A stretch of DNA of 64,000 nt, taken from positions 1,612,001 through 1,676,000 of the forward strand of contig NZ_CP022529.1 of NCBI RefSeq assembly GCF_002237595.1, given 5' to 3'. This document shows positions 55,200-63,913 of the stretch, piece by piece. The stretch comes from Labrenzia sp. VG12. Its GTDB lineage: Bacteria > Pseudomonadota > Alphaproteobacteria > Rhizobiales > Stappiaceae. The position numbers were made by a program, and so were the translations under genes. The notes beneath the pieces were generated by a model. It was not told where the DNA came from and made no database searches. It saw only the letters and a program-made list of their open reading frames with translations. Positions within the stretch are counted from its first letter, which is position 1. The number at the start of each line of letters is the position of its first letter.

Positions 55200-56001
55200 A
55201 GGCTCCTTTCACGGCAAGCTCGGGTGCGAAGATATCGATTCCCTCCGCCAGACGGTTGGGCAGGATCGGACGGGACTGCCAGTGCCCGTCTGCTTCCGTG
55301 ATCGCCTGGATGAAATCAGCGCGCACGAATTTGAACCGCCCGGTTACCGCCTCACCCACCTCCTGTTTGACATAAAGCCCCTCCGCCAGATCGGAATCCT
55401 CCGTCTGCCGGTCGACCATATCAGGGCGATTGCCGGAGGCCAGCGCGGCCTCCCGGAGTGCCTTTCGCCAGTCCGGCGACTTGTAGAGGGACGGTTTCAC
55501 GAGGCCTTCAATCTGTTCGACCGAACCAACTTCCCCCTCGAAAACAACGGGAACGGGCATGACCGGCAGACCGAACAGGATGTCCCGGCGCGCAGCCGTG
55601 CTCAGAAAACGACCCGTCTCCCGGTCGAGAAGGTCGAATTCGAGGAAGAAATGCGGCAGCCGATCGTAAAACACCGTGTGTTTGGCATAAAGCCATTCGC
55701 CATACATGACATAGCGCATGCCAAGCACCTCCCGAAACCTGTGAGCATGCGCAGACGCCCAGGTCTTCAGCAGGTCGAAATGGCGCTCCCGGTGCCCACC
55801 CACAAGAAAGTGGCCACGGCTTTGCAGCTGCAGTTGCCCCTCCTGGTCGAAAGACACGGCACAGTTGGCTCCATCGATTTTCTCTTCAATGACAAGGTTC
55901 CTTCCGGCCAGGCCGGATACCGGCTGATCGTCGGACAGGTCCCCTTGTTGCAAGCGCGATCCTTCCAGATGGCGCGTGCGCGGATATTTTATCAGTTCCA
56001 T
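55177..56001 (-). CDS. ATP-dependent RNA ligase (Rnl family), partner of HD-Pnk
   Basis: A 274-residue ligase. Nucleotidyltransferase motifs: I EEKIDGAN with the adenylated Lys41, III YGEWLYAKH (100-108), IIIa FFLEFDLLD (118-126), IV AEGLYVK (206-212), V KFVR (224-227). It joins 5'-phosphate and 3'-OH RNA ends using ATP. The opening MELIKYPRTRHLEGSRLQ is typical of the group linked to HD-Pnk. The ATG at 56001 is used (GTG at 56052 also possible). It overlaps HD-Pnk by 23 bases, giving a coupled RNA-repair operon. Confidence 0.9.
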   Translation of the reverse strand: MELIKYPRTRHLEGSRLQQGDLSDDQPVSGLAGRNLVIEEKIDGANCAVSFDQEGQLQLQSRGHFLVGGHRERHFDLLKTWASAHAHRFREVLGMRYVMYGEWLYAKHTVFYDRLPHFFLEFDLLDRETGRFLSTAARRDILFGLPVMPVPVVFEGEVGSVEQIEGLVKPSLYKSPDWRKALREAALASGNRPDMVDRQTEDSDLAEGLYVKQEVGEAVTGRFKFVRADFIQAITEADGHWQSRPILPNRLAEGIDIFAPELAVKGAYDDPDAI

Positions 56002-56356
56002 GGTTTTGCTCGAATTGGCCCGTGCCCCGGATGGACGCAGCACTGCTTTCACGGTCTTTCAAACCGCGTTCAGTCGGCAATCGGAGATGGGGTCACGGGA
56101 ATGCACATCGAAAAGCCCCGGGAAACGGGGCCGATTGAACAAGGACAATGTGCAATTACGGATTACATGGAACCGGCCATCGGGCGTTCGAGTGACAATG
56201 GCGGAACTATACGCCAATCGGCGACAAGGGCAACGTCGCTTGCCTCAGCCTCAAGACATTGGCTGACGCTGTTGCCGGCAGACAACACGCTCCCTGTCCT
56301 TGAGCCCTTTTGATGGCACCCCGGATCTGACGGGTTCAGGGATTGTCCACCTGTTG
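56002..56356. other. Intergenic region between HAD gene and RNA-repair operon
   Basis: About 355 bases with no supported gene. It should carry the promoter of the ligase/HD-Pnk operon. A GC hairpin (GCCCCGGGAAACGGGGC) lies at about 56115-56131. Short open frames have no coding character; I see no sigma-54 motif. Confidence 0.5.
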
Positions 56357-57007
56357 TCAGGCCTCGAGCAAAGACCCTAAATCGGCGGGTTTTTCGGCGA
56401 TCAACATCGGCTTCTCGGCGGCCAGCTCTTCCCGGCTGCCATAGCCCCACAGCACACCGACGCCTTTAACGCCATTGGCATTGGCCCCGATGAGGTCGTG
56501 TTTTCGGTCGCCGATCATTACGGTTTCCCCTGCCGCAAGCCCTTCCTCGGAAAGGACATAAGCAATCAGGTCTGTCTTGGCGGATCGCGTCCCGTCCAGC
56601 TCGGACCCATAAACCTTGCCGAAATGCGGCATCAGGCCGAAATGCTCGACAATCTTGCCGGCATAGGCGTGGGGCTTGGAGGTGCAGACATGAAGCTTGA
56701 CGCCAGCCGAGGACAGTTCGGCAAGCACGTCCGGGATGCCCTCGATCAGGGAATTCTCATAGAGACCGGTGACGGTGTAGCGCTCCCGGTAATGCGCAAC
56801 AGCTTCATCCAGCCGGGCCTTGTCATCGGTCTCAAGCAGCACCCGGAAACTGTCCCAGAGCGGCGGCCCGATGCACCAGCGCAGATCGGCCGCGGCGACC
56901 ACCTTGGCCGACATTTTCTCCAGGGCGTACTGGATGGAGCGCGTAATGCCGTCGAACGGGTCTGTCAGGGTTCCGTCGAGATCAAACAAAACCGCAGAAA
57001 CCGTCAT
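56357..57007 (-). CDS. HAD-family phosphatase (phosphoglycolate phosphatase-like)
   Basis: A 216-residue HAD hydrolase with motif I LFDLDGTLTD (nucleophile Asp), motif II VCTSKPH (Ser/Thr), motif III Lys in TRSAKTDLIAY, and motif IV ETVMIGDRKHDLIGANANG (metal Asp). A helical cap lies between motifs I and II. It resembles Gph/PGP-type enzymes that dephosphorylate 2-phosphoglycolate or similar small phosphates; the substrate is not certain. Confidence 0.9.
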   Translation of the reverse strand: MTVSAVLFDLDGTLTDPFDGITRSIQYALEKMSAKVVAAADLRWCIGPPLWDSFRVLLETDDKARLDEAVAHYRERYTVTGLYENSLIEGIPDVLAELSSAGVKLHVCTSKPHAYAGKIVEHFGLMPHFGKVYGSELDGTRSAKTDLIAYVLSEEGLAAGETVMIGDRKHDLIGANANGVKGVGVLWGYGSREELAAEKPMLIAEKPADLGSLLEA

Positions 57008-57099
57008 GCGCGCACCCTAACCTGCAAGAGAAAACGGCCTGCAGATGATCGCAGGCCGCTGCACTATCGCCGGATTCGATTTGCTGTCAATCAGCGCCC

Positions 57100-59112
57100 T
57101 CAGGCAAATTCCATGATCACGGCATCCACTGCCAGGCTGTCGCCAGGCTCGGCCTTGATCGCGGAAACCGTGCAATCGCGTTCAGCCCGCAATACGTTCT
57201 CCATCTTCATGGCCTCGACAACGGCAAGCTGTTCGCCCGCCTTGACTTCCTGCCCTTCGGCGACCGCGATCGACACCACAAGGCCCGGCATCGGGCAAAG
57301 CAGCATCTTGGACGTGTCCGGGGGCAGTTTCTCCGGCATCAACTGATCGAGTTCGGCAACCCGCGGTGTCAGCACGCTGGCCACAACGGAATAGCCCTGC
57401 CAGTCGAGACGATACCCGCCCCTGACCGGGCGAACCTGAACCGTGACATCACGGCCACCGACCTGACCGGACCACATCGGATCGCCGGGAGACCAGTCGG
57501 ATTCCACATTCATCACCGGGCCATCGCCGATCGCGACGTCGATTTCCACGGGCGTGCCCGGATAACCGGCCGCCAGACGGATCGGCACGTAGGTCTTGTC
57601 GAGCTTGACCACCCAGTCTTCCCGGATTGCGCCGGAATGCGGCCGCAGGCGTCCCGGAAGATGGTCGAGCCGTTCCCGTTGCAAGGCGCCCATGGACAGG
57701 GAGACAGCAGCCAGCACCGCATGAGCCTCCGCGTCCGGAACCGCCGGGGCAAAACCGTCCGGATATTCATCGGCAATGAAACTGGTGGCGAGCTCTCCGG
57801 AGCGCCAGCGTGGGTGGTTCATCAGGGCCGTCAGGAACGGCACATTGTGCTGGATGCCATCGACGTAAAACGCATCCAGCGCCTGGCTCATAGCATCAAT
57901 GGCTTCCTCACGGCTGGGTGCATGCGTGATCAGCTTGGCGATCATCGGGTCGTAGAACATGGAGATCTCCGACCCTTCGACCACGCCCGTGTCATTGCGG
58001 ACCGTGATGCCGTCGGAGGTCATCTCTTCCGGCGGCTGATAGCGCACGAGCCGTCCGATCGACGGCAGGAAGTTCCGGTAAGGGTCCTCCGCATAAATGC
58101 GGCTTTCCACAGACCAGCCATTCAGCTTGACGTCTTCCTGCTTCAGTTCAAGGGCTTCCCCGGCGGCCACGCGGATCATCTGCTCGACCAGATCAACTCC
58201 CGTGATCAGCTCCGTTACCGGATGCTCCACCTGCAGGCGGGTGTTCATTTCCAGGAAGAAGAAGCTCTTGTCCTGTCCGGCAACGAATTCGACGGTGCCG
58301 GCGCTGTCGTAATCCACGGCCTTGGCCAGCGCGACGGCCTGTTCGCCCATCAGGCGACGGGTTTCCTCGTCCAGAAGCGGCGACGGCGCTTCCTCGATGA
58401 CCTTCTGGTTGCGCCGCTGGATCGAACATTCGCGTTCGCCCAGATAGATGGCATTGCCGTGCTTGTCGCCGAGCACCTGGATCTCGATGTGGCGCGGGTT
58501 CTCGATGAATTTCTCGATAAACACCCGGTCATCGCCGAAGGAAGAAGCGGCTTCAGATTTGGAGCGCGTATATCCGTCGCGCACTTCATCGGCGTTCCAG
58601 GCGATGCGCATGCCCTTGCCGCCACCGCCGGCCGAAGCCTTGATCATCACCGGATAACCGATGTCCTCGGCGATCTCCACCGCCTGATCCGGGCTTTCGA
58701 TTACCCCGAGATAACCAGGGACGGTGCTGACCTTTGCCTCGTTTGCGAATTTCTTGGATTCGATCTTGTCGCCCATGGCCTCGATGGCACGCGGGTTCGG
58801 ACCGATCCAGACAATGCCTTCCTTCTTCAGCGCTTCGGGAAAACTGGCACGCTCAGACAGGAAACCATATCCCGGATGCACGGCTTCTGCGCCAGTTTCC
58901 TTGCAGGCGGCGATGATCTTGTCCGCGATCAGATAGGATTCTGCGGCCGCAGCCGGACCGATATGGACCGCCTCATCTGCCATCTCCACATGAAGGGCAT
59001 CCCGGTCGGCATCGGAATAGACCGCAACGGTCTTGATGCCCATGCGGCGGGCTGTCTTGATAACCCGGCAAGCGATTTCACCCCGGTTGGCGACAAGTAT
59101 TTTCGAGAACAT
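57100..59112 (-). CDS. pccA: Propionyl-CoA carboxylase alpha subunit (biotin carboxylase + biotin carrier)
   Basis: A 670-residue protein: biotin carboxylase domains (ILVANRGEIACRVIKTARRMGIKTVAVYS start; ATP-grasp with KASAGGGGKGMRIAW; LQVEHPVTELITG), a central BT-like linker, and a C-terminal biotinyl domain with AMKMENVLRAE (biotinylated Lys in EAMKMEN). It carboxylates biotin using ATP and bicarbonate and passes CO2 to PccB, which makes methylmalonyl-CoA from propionyl-CoA. The partner pccB lies 2.9 kb upstream on the same strand, with secreted-protein genes and an M48 protease gene between them. Confidence 0.95.
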   Translation of the reverse strand: MFSKILVANRGEIACRVIKTARRMGIKTVAVYSDADRDALHVEMADEAVHIGPAAAAESYLIADKIIAACKETGAEAVHPGYGFLSERASFPEALKKEGIVWIGPNPRAIEAMGDKIESKKFANEAKVSTVPGYLGVIESPDQAVEIAEDIGYPVMIKASAGGGGKGMRIAWNADEVRDGYTRSKSEAASSFGDDRVFIEKFIENPRHIEIQVLGDKHGNAIYLGERECSIQRRNQKVIEEAPSPLLDEETRRLMGEQAVALAKAVDYDSAGTVEFVAGQDKSFFFLEMNTRLQVEHPVTELITGVDLVEQMIRVAAGEALELKQEDVKLNGWSVESRIYAEDPYRNFLPSIGRLVRYQPPEEMTSDGITVRNDTGVVEGSEISMFYDPMIAKLITHAPSREEAIDAMSQALDAFYVDGIQHNVPFLTALMNHPRWRSGELATSFIADEYPDGFAPAVPDAEAHAVLAAVSLSMGALQRERLDHLPGRLRPHSGAIREDWVVKLDKTYVPIRLAAGYPGTPVEIDVAIGDGPVMNVESDWSPGDPMWSGQVGGRDVTVQVRPVRGGYRLDWQGYSVVASVLTPRVAELDQLMPEKLPPDTSKMLLCPMPGLVVSIAVAEGQEVKAGEQLAVVEAMKMENVLRAERDCTVSAIKAEPGDSLAVDAVIMEFA

Positions 59113-59345
59113 GGATTTCCACCCGACTGGATCGTTTTGCTTTTTGTAAGGCGCGCCAAAGAGGCACGCAACTTATCCAAAGGGCGAGACGTGTTTGTGC
59201 GGAGGCGGATCCAGTCTGCAGATCTTTTTCTCTGCCTGACGCATGCGTGACCAGAACATCTTTCGTATCGAGCGTCGTTCAGCACCGTTTATCTGAATAT
59301 TAACACTCCTATTGCAGAAATTACGGAGGGAAAAGGAAACACTGA

Positions 59346-59822
59346 ATGATGAAACGCCTTCAAGGTGCCATTCTCGTTGGACTGTTGCTGTCGGGTACTG
59401 CGTCCGCTGCCAGCATTGGCAAGTGGAACAGCGGCGAAATCAACGGCTTTACGCGATATTGGACCACCAATAATGTCGGCGACAATTTCGTGATCTGGTG
59501 TCATCCGGAACGCAAGGTCAACGGCACGCTGCTGCATATCGAAGTCGACGGTCAAACGCCGACACCCAACACGCGGATCAAGCTGATCATGGATCAGGAG
59601 ATCCTCGAGTTGCCTGTCAACGAGCAGGGCTATATCGACAGCGGTTGTGCCACCTGCTCGGACAGTTTCGGTTATGTCTGGCACCGGTTGAGAGCAGCTC
59701 ACACGATGGCGGTCAAGTTCCATGACAATCGCTATGCCGGTTTCTCGCTGAAGGGCGCGAAGGAGATCCTTCCTGGTCCCGTCTGTCCGACCGATTGGCA
59801 GAAGAAAAATCCCAACAGTTAA
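59346..59822 (+). CDS. Secreted Cys-containing protein, paralogue 1
   Basis: A 158-residue protein with a signal peptide (MMKRLQGAILVGLLLSGTASA, cut about residue 22). The mature part: IGKWNSGEINGFTRYWTTNNVGDNFVIWCHPERKVNGTLLHIEVDGQTPTPNTRIKL, QGYIDSGCATCSDSFGYVWHRLRAAHTMAVKFHDNRYAGFSLKGAKEI, with four cysteines. It shares layout with the next gene (Rxxx-RYWT-N, IWC, TPTPxT, Y-W-RLR, RYAGFSLKG), so the two are tandem paralogues; function unknown. It sits inside the pcc locus on the opposite strand. Confidence 0.78.
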   Translation: MMKRLQGAILVGLLLSGTASAASIGKWNSGEINGFTRYWTTNNVGDNFVIWCHPERKVNGTLLHIEVDGQTPTPNTRIKLIMDQEILELPVNEQGYIDSGCATCSDSFGYVWHRLRAAHTMAVKFHDNRYAGFSLKGAKEILPGPVCPTDWQKKNPNS

Positions 59823-59932
59823 GGGCATGCCGGACCGTGGCCTTCACGCTGCAGGCTGCAATTTTGCTTAAAATTTTACGAAAACTTTAGACACCATCAG
59901 CAATTGTGCCAAGGACGGTATTGGTAGGACAA

Positions 59933-60400
59933 ATGCTGAGAACCTTTCTAATTCTGACGGCCTTTCTGACCACTGCGTTCTCTTCGCAGGCTGCGGAGTT
60001 TGGCAGATGGCACAGCGACAGGGCCCATGGGTATGACCGCTACTGGACCGTCAACACGACCGGTGCACGTTTCACCATATGGTGCCCACCCAACCATAAT
60101 CCTCGCGGTGTTCTGATCAGCGTCGATATCAAGGGAAAGCCCCCAACTCCCGACACGCTTGTCAGGATCGAACTCGACCACAAGCTCGTCAAGTTCAGGG
60201 CTGGCTCCGACGGATACATCCGCAACGATTGCCCTGCCTGCGCAGACAATCTGACCTACTTCTGGCATCGCCTCCGAACCTCGTTCCGGTTCAAGGTGCA
60301 ACTGGAGGACAGGCGCTATGCCGGCTTCTCCCTGCGCGGTGTCCGCGAAGCCATGCCGCATTCGGTGTGCGCCAGCCAGGTCGCGCAAAACAGCCAATAA
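59933..60400 (+). CDS. Secreted Cys-containing protein, paralogue 2
   Basis: A 155-residue protein with signal peptide (MLRTFLILTAFLTTAFSSQAA). The mature part EFGRWHSDRAHGYDRYWTVNTTGARFTIWCPPNHNPRGVLISVDIKGKPPTPDTLVRIEL, NDCPACADNLTYFWHRLRTSFRFKVQLEDRRYAGFSLRGVREA matches paralogue 1 along its length, with conserved cysteines, so it should be disulfide-stabilised in the periplasm. Function unknown. The ATG at 59933 has TAGGAC seven bases upstream. Confidence 0.78.
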   Translation: MLRTFLILTAFLTTAFSSQAAEFGRWHSDRAHGYDRYWTVNTTGARFTIWCPPNHNPRGVLISVDIKGKPPTPDTLVRIELDHKLVKFRAGSDGYIRNDCPACADNLTYFWHRLRTSFRFKVQLEDRRYAGFSLRGVREAMPHSVCASQVAQNSQ

Positions 60401-60575
60401 ATGCAGATCCTCCTGCCTGACCGGCATTTTGGTGTTGCCGGTCACACTTCCACGAGCCTGATCGCGGCATACTGGCGCTCGAGTATCTGTGCGGAGTAAG
60501 ATCATTCCGGCCAATGCTGGCGTGATCGCTCCCAGCGCACTCTGATTGCGAAGCCCCCCCTGTCAGGAGGTAGAC

Positions 60576-60890
60576 ATGCGGAAATTTTTGACTTGTTCGG
60601 CGGCCGGATTGTTCGCGGGCCTTGCCATGACGTCCGTTGCCGAAGCGCGGCCGGACTTGCGGCAGATGACCTGCGCACAGGCTCAGCAGATGGTTCTCCA
60701 GCACGGCGCCGTTGTGTTCACCACAGGTCAGCACACCTATTCGATGTTCGTCTCCAACCTGAGCTATTGCGACAGAAACCAGGTTCTCTTCACGCAGTAT
60801 GGCCAGACCCGGGATGCCCGCAAATGCCCGGTTGCCTATGAATGCAAGGAGCCCCTGTTCCCGCGCGGCGGCTTCAATCGCTGGAACTGA
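60576..60890 (+). CDS. Small secreted protein with four cysteines (104 aa)
   Basis: A protein with a signal peptide (MRKFLTCSAAGLFAGLAMTSVAEA) and a mature part of about 80 residues: RPDLRQMTCAQAQQMVLQHGAVVFTTGQHTYSMFVSNLSYCDRNQVLFTQYGQTRDARKCPVAYECKEP. Four cysteines are conserved-looking and can form two disulfides. No family was recognised. The ribosome-binding site is excellent (CAGGAGG). It follows the two paralogues on the + strand and precedes the convergent M48 gene. Confidence 0.75.
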   Translation: MRKFLTCSAAGLFAGLAMTSVAEARPDLRQMTCAQAQQMVLQHGAVVFTTGQHTYSMFVSNLSYCDRNQVLFTQYGQTRDARKCPVAYECKEPLFPRGGFNRWN

Positions 60891-60900
60891 CCGGGCGCCA

Positions 60901-61959
60901 TCAATAGATCCCGACGGCTTCTTCGATCTGGTCGGTCCAGGATTTTCTTGCCTCGTCCTGCAAGGTCCTGAGCAGCTCCGGTTGCAGCAAGGTACGGGCC
61001 GCCGATGCGCCAACCCGCACCGGTCGGGGCTCGGTTCCCGGCGCGATGTTTTCAAACCGCTGCCGAAAGGACGGGTGCGATGCGTCTTCATCGACCGTTT
61101 CTGCCCAGGCTTCCGGCAGAAAACGTTCCTGTGTGGCTTCTGACACAAGAGAAATGCGTTTGCCCAGGACCCGCTCATGAGGCGGTTCAGGCGCCCGTAT
61201 CGCGCTGACGAGTTCTTTTTCCAGAGGATCATAGATCTCCGTCTGGAGCGCCTTCGTCACGGTCGCCATGAAAACTTCTGAATCGGCCGCAGCGTCACGA
61301 CCGCACAGTTTGGCTGCAACACGGTCCGCCTCAAGTTCGTTTTTCCGCGACAGGCGCATCTGTTCACCGTTTGCGCGGTCAAGCCAGGCACCAACGCCCA
61401 AGTTGGCAAGGCGTCCGACGATCGTCGTCTCCGGATCGGCAAACTCGAACAGCGTGTCGAAAGTCTGCAGAAACTCCGCCAGATTGGTGGCACCGGTCGT
61501 GTGCTGGTGACGCGCATGTCCTACTTCATGGGCAATCACCGTTTTCAGAAGCCGTTCATCTGCAAGAAGCAGCAATTCAAGACCGATTGTCATCGTCGTC
61601 TGGCGACCGAACAGCCCAAACCATCGTCTCCGCTCGGAAATCGAAGCATTCAGCGGATCGTCGATGCACAGGACCCTTTGGCCGGTGGTATCGGGATCAA
61701 ATGCGTCCCAGATTGCCCAGATCAACGGCGCCTCGGACCTGCTCAGCTCGCGGCCGGAAGGGGCTGGTGCCTTCACGAAAAGCATGCCCGCCAGAAGCGC
61801 AAAGGACGCGCAAAACACCAGGATCGCGACCGGAGCCAGTACAAGACAGACGATTGGCGCCAGCTCCAGTAACTGAAGCCATAAGGCCAGGATCACAAAA
61901 GCCGCGGCGAACACAAATATGCTGGTGAACCGGCCGAAGCGCTTAGCCAGACGAATCAA
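60901..61959 (-). CDS. M48-family membrane-bound metalloprotease
   Basis: A 352-residue protein. Two N-terminal membrane helices (FTSIFVFAAAFVILALWLQLLEL; PIVCLVLAPVAILVFCASFALLAGMLF). The zinc motif HEVGH is at residues 144-148 (VIAHEVGHARHQH), and the third ligand Glu lies in ELEADRVA, as in M48/HtpX/Ste24-type enzymes with the active site on the cytosolic face. Its target is unknown. It lies between pccB (73 bases upstream, same strand) and the convergent small secreted protein gene. Confidence 0.88.
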   Translation of the reverse strand: MIRLAKRFGRFTSIFVFAAAFVILALWLQLLELAPIVCLVLAPVAILVFCASFALLAGMLFVKAPAPSGRELSRSEAPLIWAIWDAFDPDTTGQRVLCIDDPLNASISERRRWFGLFGRQTTMTIGLELLLLADERLLKTVIAHEVGHARHQHTTGATNLAEFLQTFDTLFEFADPETTIVGRLANLGVGAWLDRANGEQMRLSRKNELEADRVAAKLCGRDAAADSEVFMATVTKALQTEIYDPLEKELVSAIRAPEPPHERVLGKRISLVSEATQERFLPEAWAETVDEDASHPSFRQRFENIAPGTEPRPVRVGASAARTLLQPELLRTLQDEARKSWTDQIEEAVGIY

Positions 61960-61976
61960 TAAAAAAGCCTCAAACA

Positions 61977-62016
61977 GGAACGGCGTTTCCTTCAGTGCCG
62001 AAAGAAACGCCGTTCC
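61977..62016 (-). terminator. Terminator of pccB
   Basis: A 13-base perfect stem GGAACGGCGTTTC / GAAACGCCGTTCC with a 14-base loop, followed on the minus strand by TGTTTGAGGCTTTTTT. It lies between the pccB stop and the M48 gene, so the M48 gene probably has its own promoter or relies on read-through. Confidence 0.75.
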
Positions 62017-62031
62017 CTGAGAAATGCAGGC

Positions 62032-63564
62032 TCAAAGCGGAATGTTGTCGTGCTTTTTCCAGGGCGTTTCCGCCTGTTTCGAGCGCAGCAGAGCCAGTGC
62101 CTTGGCGACCCGCCTGCGGGTCGAATGCGGCCGGATGACATCGTCGATGTAACCGCGTTCGGCCGCGACAAAGGGATTGGCGAACCGGTCTTCGTAATCC
62201 TTGGTGCGCTGAGCGATCTTGTCCGGATCGCCCAGTTCCGACCGGTACAGGATTTCAACGGCGCCCTTCGCGCCCATGACAGCAATCTCCGCACTCGGCC
62301 AGGCATAGTTGATGTCACCGCGGATATGCTTGGAGCTCATCACATCATAGGCGCCGCCATAGGCCTTGCGGGTGATCACGGTGATCTTCGGGACGGTTGC
62401 CTCGGCATAGGCAAAGAGCAGCTTGGCTCCGTGCTTGATCAGGCCGCCATATTCCTGCGCCGTCCCGGGCAGGAAACCTGGAACATCGACGAAGGTCACG
62501 ATCGGAATACCGAAACAGTCACAGAAGCGAACGAACCGCGCCGCCTTGCGGCTGGCGTCTGAGTCCAGAACCCCTGCGAGCACCATCGGCTGGTTGGCAA
62601 CAATGCCGACCGTACGCCCCTCGATGCGGCCAAATCCGGTGAGGATATTGCCGGCAAAGCTGCCCTGGATCTCGTAGAAATCACCTTCGTCGACGGTCTT
62701 CAGAACAAGTTCCTTCATGTCGTAGGGCTTGTTCGGGTTGTCCGGGATCAGCGTGTCCAGGCTGGTGTCGATCCGGTCGGGATCGTCATAGTTGGTCAGC
62801 TCAGGCAGGTTGGCCTGATTGTTCATCGGCAGGAAGTCGATCAGCCGACGCATTTCCTGGAGCGCTTCGACATCATTGTCGAAGGCACCATCGGCGATGG
62901 ACGATTTGGTGGTGTGAATGGAGGCACCACCCAGTTCTTCCGCCGTGACGGTTTCGTTGGTCACCGTCTTCACGACATCAGGGCCCGTCACAAACATGTA
63001 GGACGTGTCGCGCACCATGAAGATGAAATCGGTCATGGCGGGCGAATAGACGTCGCCGCCGGCACAGGGCCCCATGATCAGCGAGATCTGCGGAATGACG
63101 CCGGAGGCCAGCACATTGCGCTGAAACACCTCGCCATAACCGCCCAGCGCCGCGACCCCTTCCTGGATGCGGGCACCGCCGGCATCGAACAGGCCGATGA
63201 TCGGCGCACGGTTCTGCAACGCCATGTCCTGAAGCTTGGTGATCTTTTCCGCATGCGTTTCCGACAGGGAACCGCCAAAGACAGTGAAGTCCTTTGAGAA
63301 GACGTAAATGGTGCGGCCATTGACCGTGCCCCAGCCGGTGACAACACCATCGCCCGGAATGTGCTGGTCTTCCATGCCAAAATCGGTGCAACGATGCTGC
63401 TTGAACATGTCGAACTCCTCGAAAGAGCCCTCATCCAGCAACACTTCGATCCGCTCACGCGCGGTCAGCTTGCCCTTGCCATGCTGTGCATCGATACGGC
63501 GCTGCCCACCGCCCAGCCGGGCCGTTTCCCGGCGTTGTTCCAATTCGGCCAGAACTTCTTTCAT
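62032..63564 (-). CDS. pccB: Propionyl-CoA carboxylase beta subunit (carboxyltransferase)
   Basis: A 510-residue carboxyltransferase of the PccB/AccA3-type: KLTARERIEVLLDEGSFEEFDMFKQHRCTDFGMED start, GLFDAGGARIQEGVAALGGYGEVF with the acyl-CoA oxyanion glycine pair, MGPCAGGDVYSPAMTDFIFM, and SRKAARFVRFCDCFGIPIVTFVDVPGFLPGTAQEYGG of the second crotonase half. It transfers CO2 from carboxybiotin to propionyl-CoA in odd-chain, valine and isoleucine breakdown. GGGAGG precedes the ATG at 63564; the frame opens at 63630. Confidence 0.96.
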   Translation of the reverse strand: MKEVLAELEQRRETARLGGGQRRIDAQHGKGKLTARERIEVLLDEGSFEEFDMFKQHRCTDFGMEDQHIPGDGVVTGWGTVNGRTIYVFSKDFTVFGGSLSETHAEKITKLQDMALQNRAPIIGLFDAGGARIQEGVAALGGYGEVFQRNVLASGVIPQISLIMGPCAGGDVYSPAMTDFIFMVRDTSYMFVTGPDVVKTVTNETVTAEELGGASIHTTKSSIADGAFDNDVEALQEMRRLIDFLPMNNQANLPELTNYDDPDRIDTSLDTLIPDNPNKPYDMKELVLKTVDEGDFYEIQGSFAGNILTGFGRIEGRTVGIVANQPMVLAGVLDSDASRKAARFVRFCDCFGIPIVTFVDVPGFLPGTAQEYGGLIKHGAKLLFAYAEATVPKITVITRKAYGGAYDVMSSKHIRGDINYAWPSAEIAVMGAKGAVEILYRSELGDPDKIAQRTKDYEDRFANPFVAAERGYIDDVIRPHSTRRRVAKALALLRSKQAETPWKKHDNIPL

Positions 63565-63913
63565 CGGGACCTCCCAAATCTCACTTGGTGACGGCGTATC
63601 ATGATCCGACCCCGGAAGCCTAGTCAGCACATGGGCTTATGGGAAAACCTCCAGACCTCCTGGAAGATCCCGCGCACCCTGTTCTGGAACTCCGTCTGAC
63701 GACGACGCCGGGTGATCTTCATCACACTCCTGCCAAATTCTTCCGGATGTGAACCAGGATGTGCTTTGCCTCGCCATCGTTCTGACGTAGCGTTACGGCG
63801 TTACGATACCTGTCGATTTAGTTGCGGGAACCTTTGCATTTCGGCCGTTTCGGCCAGACTTCTCAAACGCGCCGCATCAAGGACGGTTCCCGTTTTTTCA
63901 GTCGGAGTAAATC
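63565..63913. other. Intergenic region upstream of pccB
   Basis: About 350 bases with no supported gene. It contains the divergent promoters for pccB and the next gene. The short direct repeat GCGTTACG-GCGTTACG occurs at about 63788-63804. A frame open from 63712 to 63945 lacks coding character. Confidence 0.5.

Noticed and set aside
56210..56320. A stretch encoding GDKGNVACLSLKTL in one frame, reminiscent of an AtuA-like motif
   Set aside because: It is bounded by an upstream in-frame stop and too short; the resemblance is probably chance, so no pseudogene is claimed.
57637..59250. Long + strand frame (537 codons) opposite pccA
   Set aside because: It is the shadow of a well-identified carboxylase gene.
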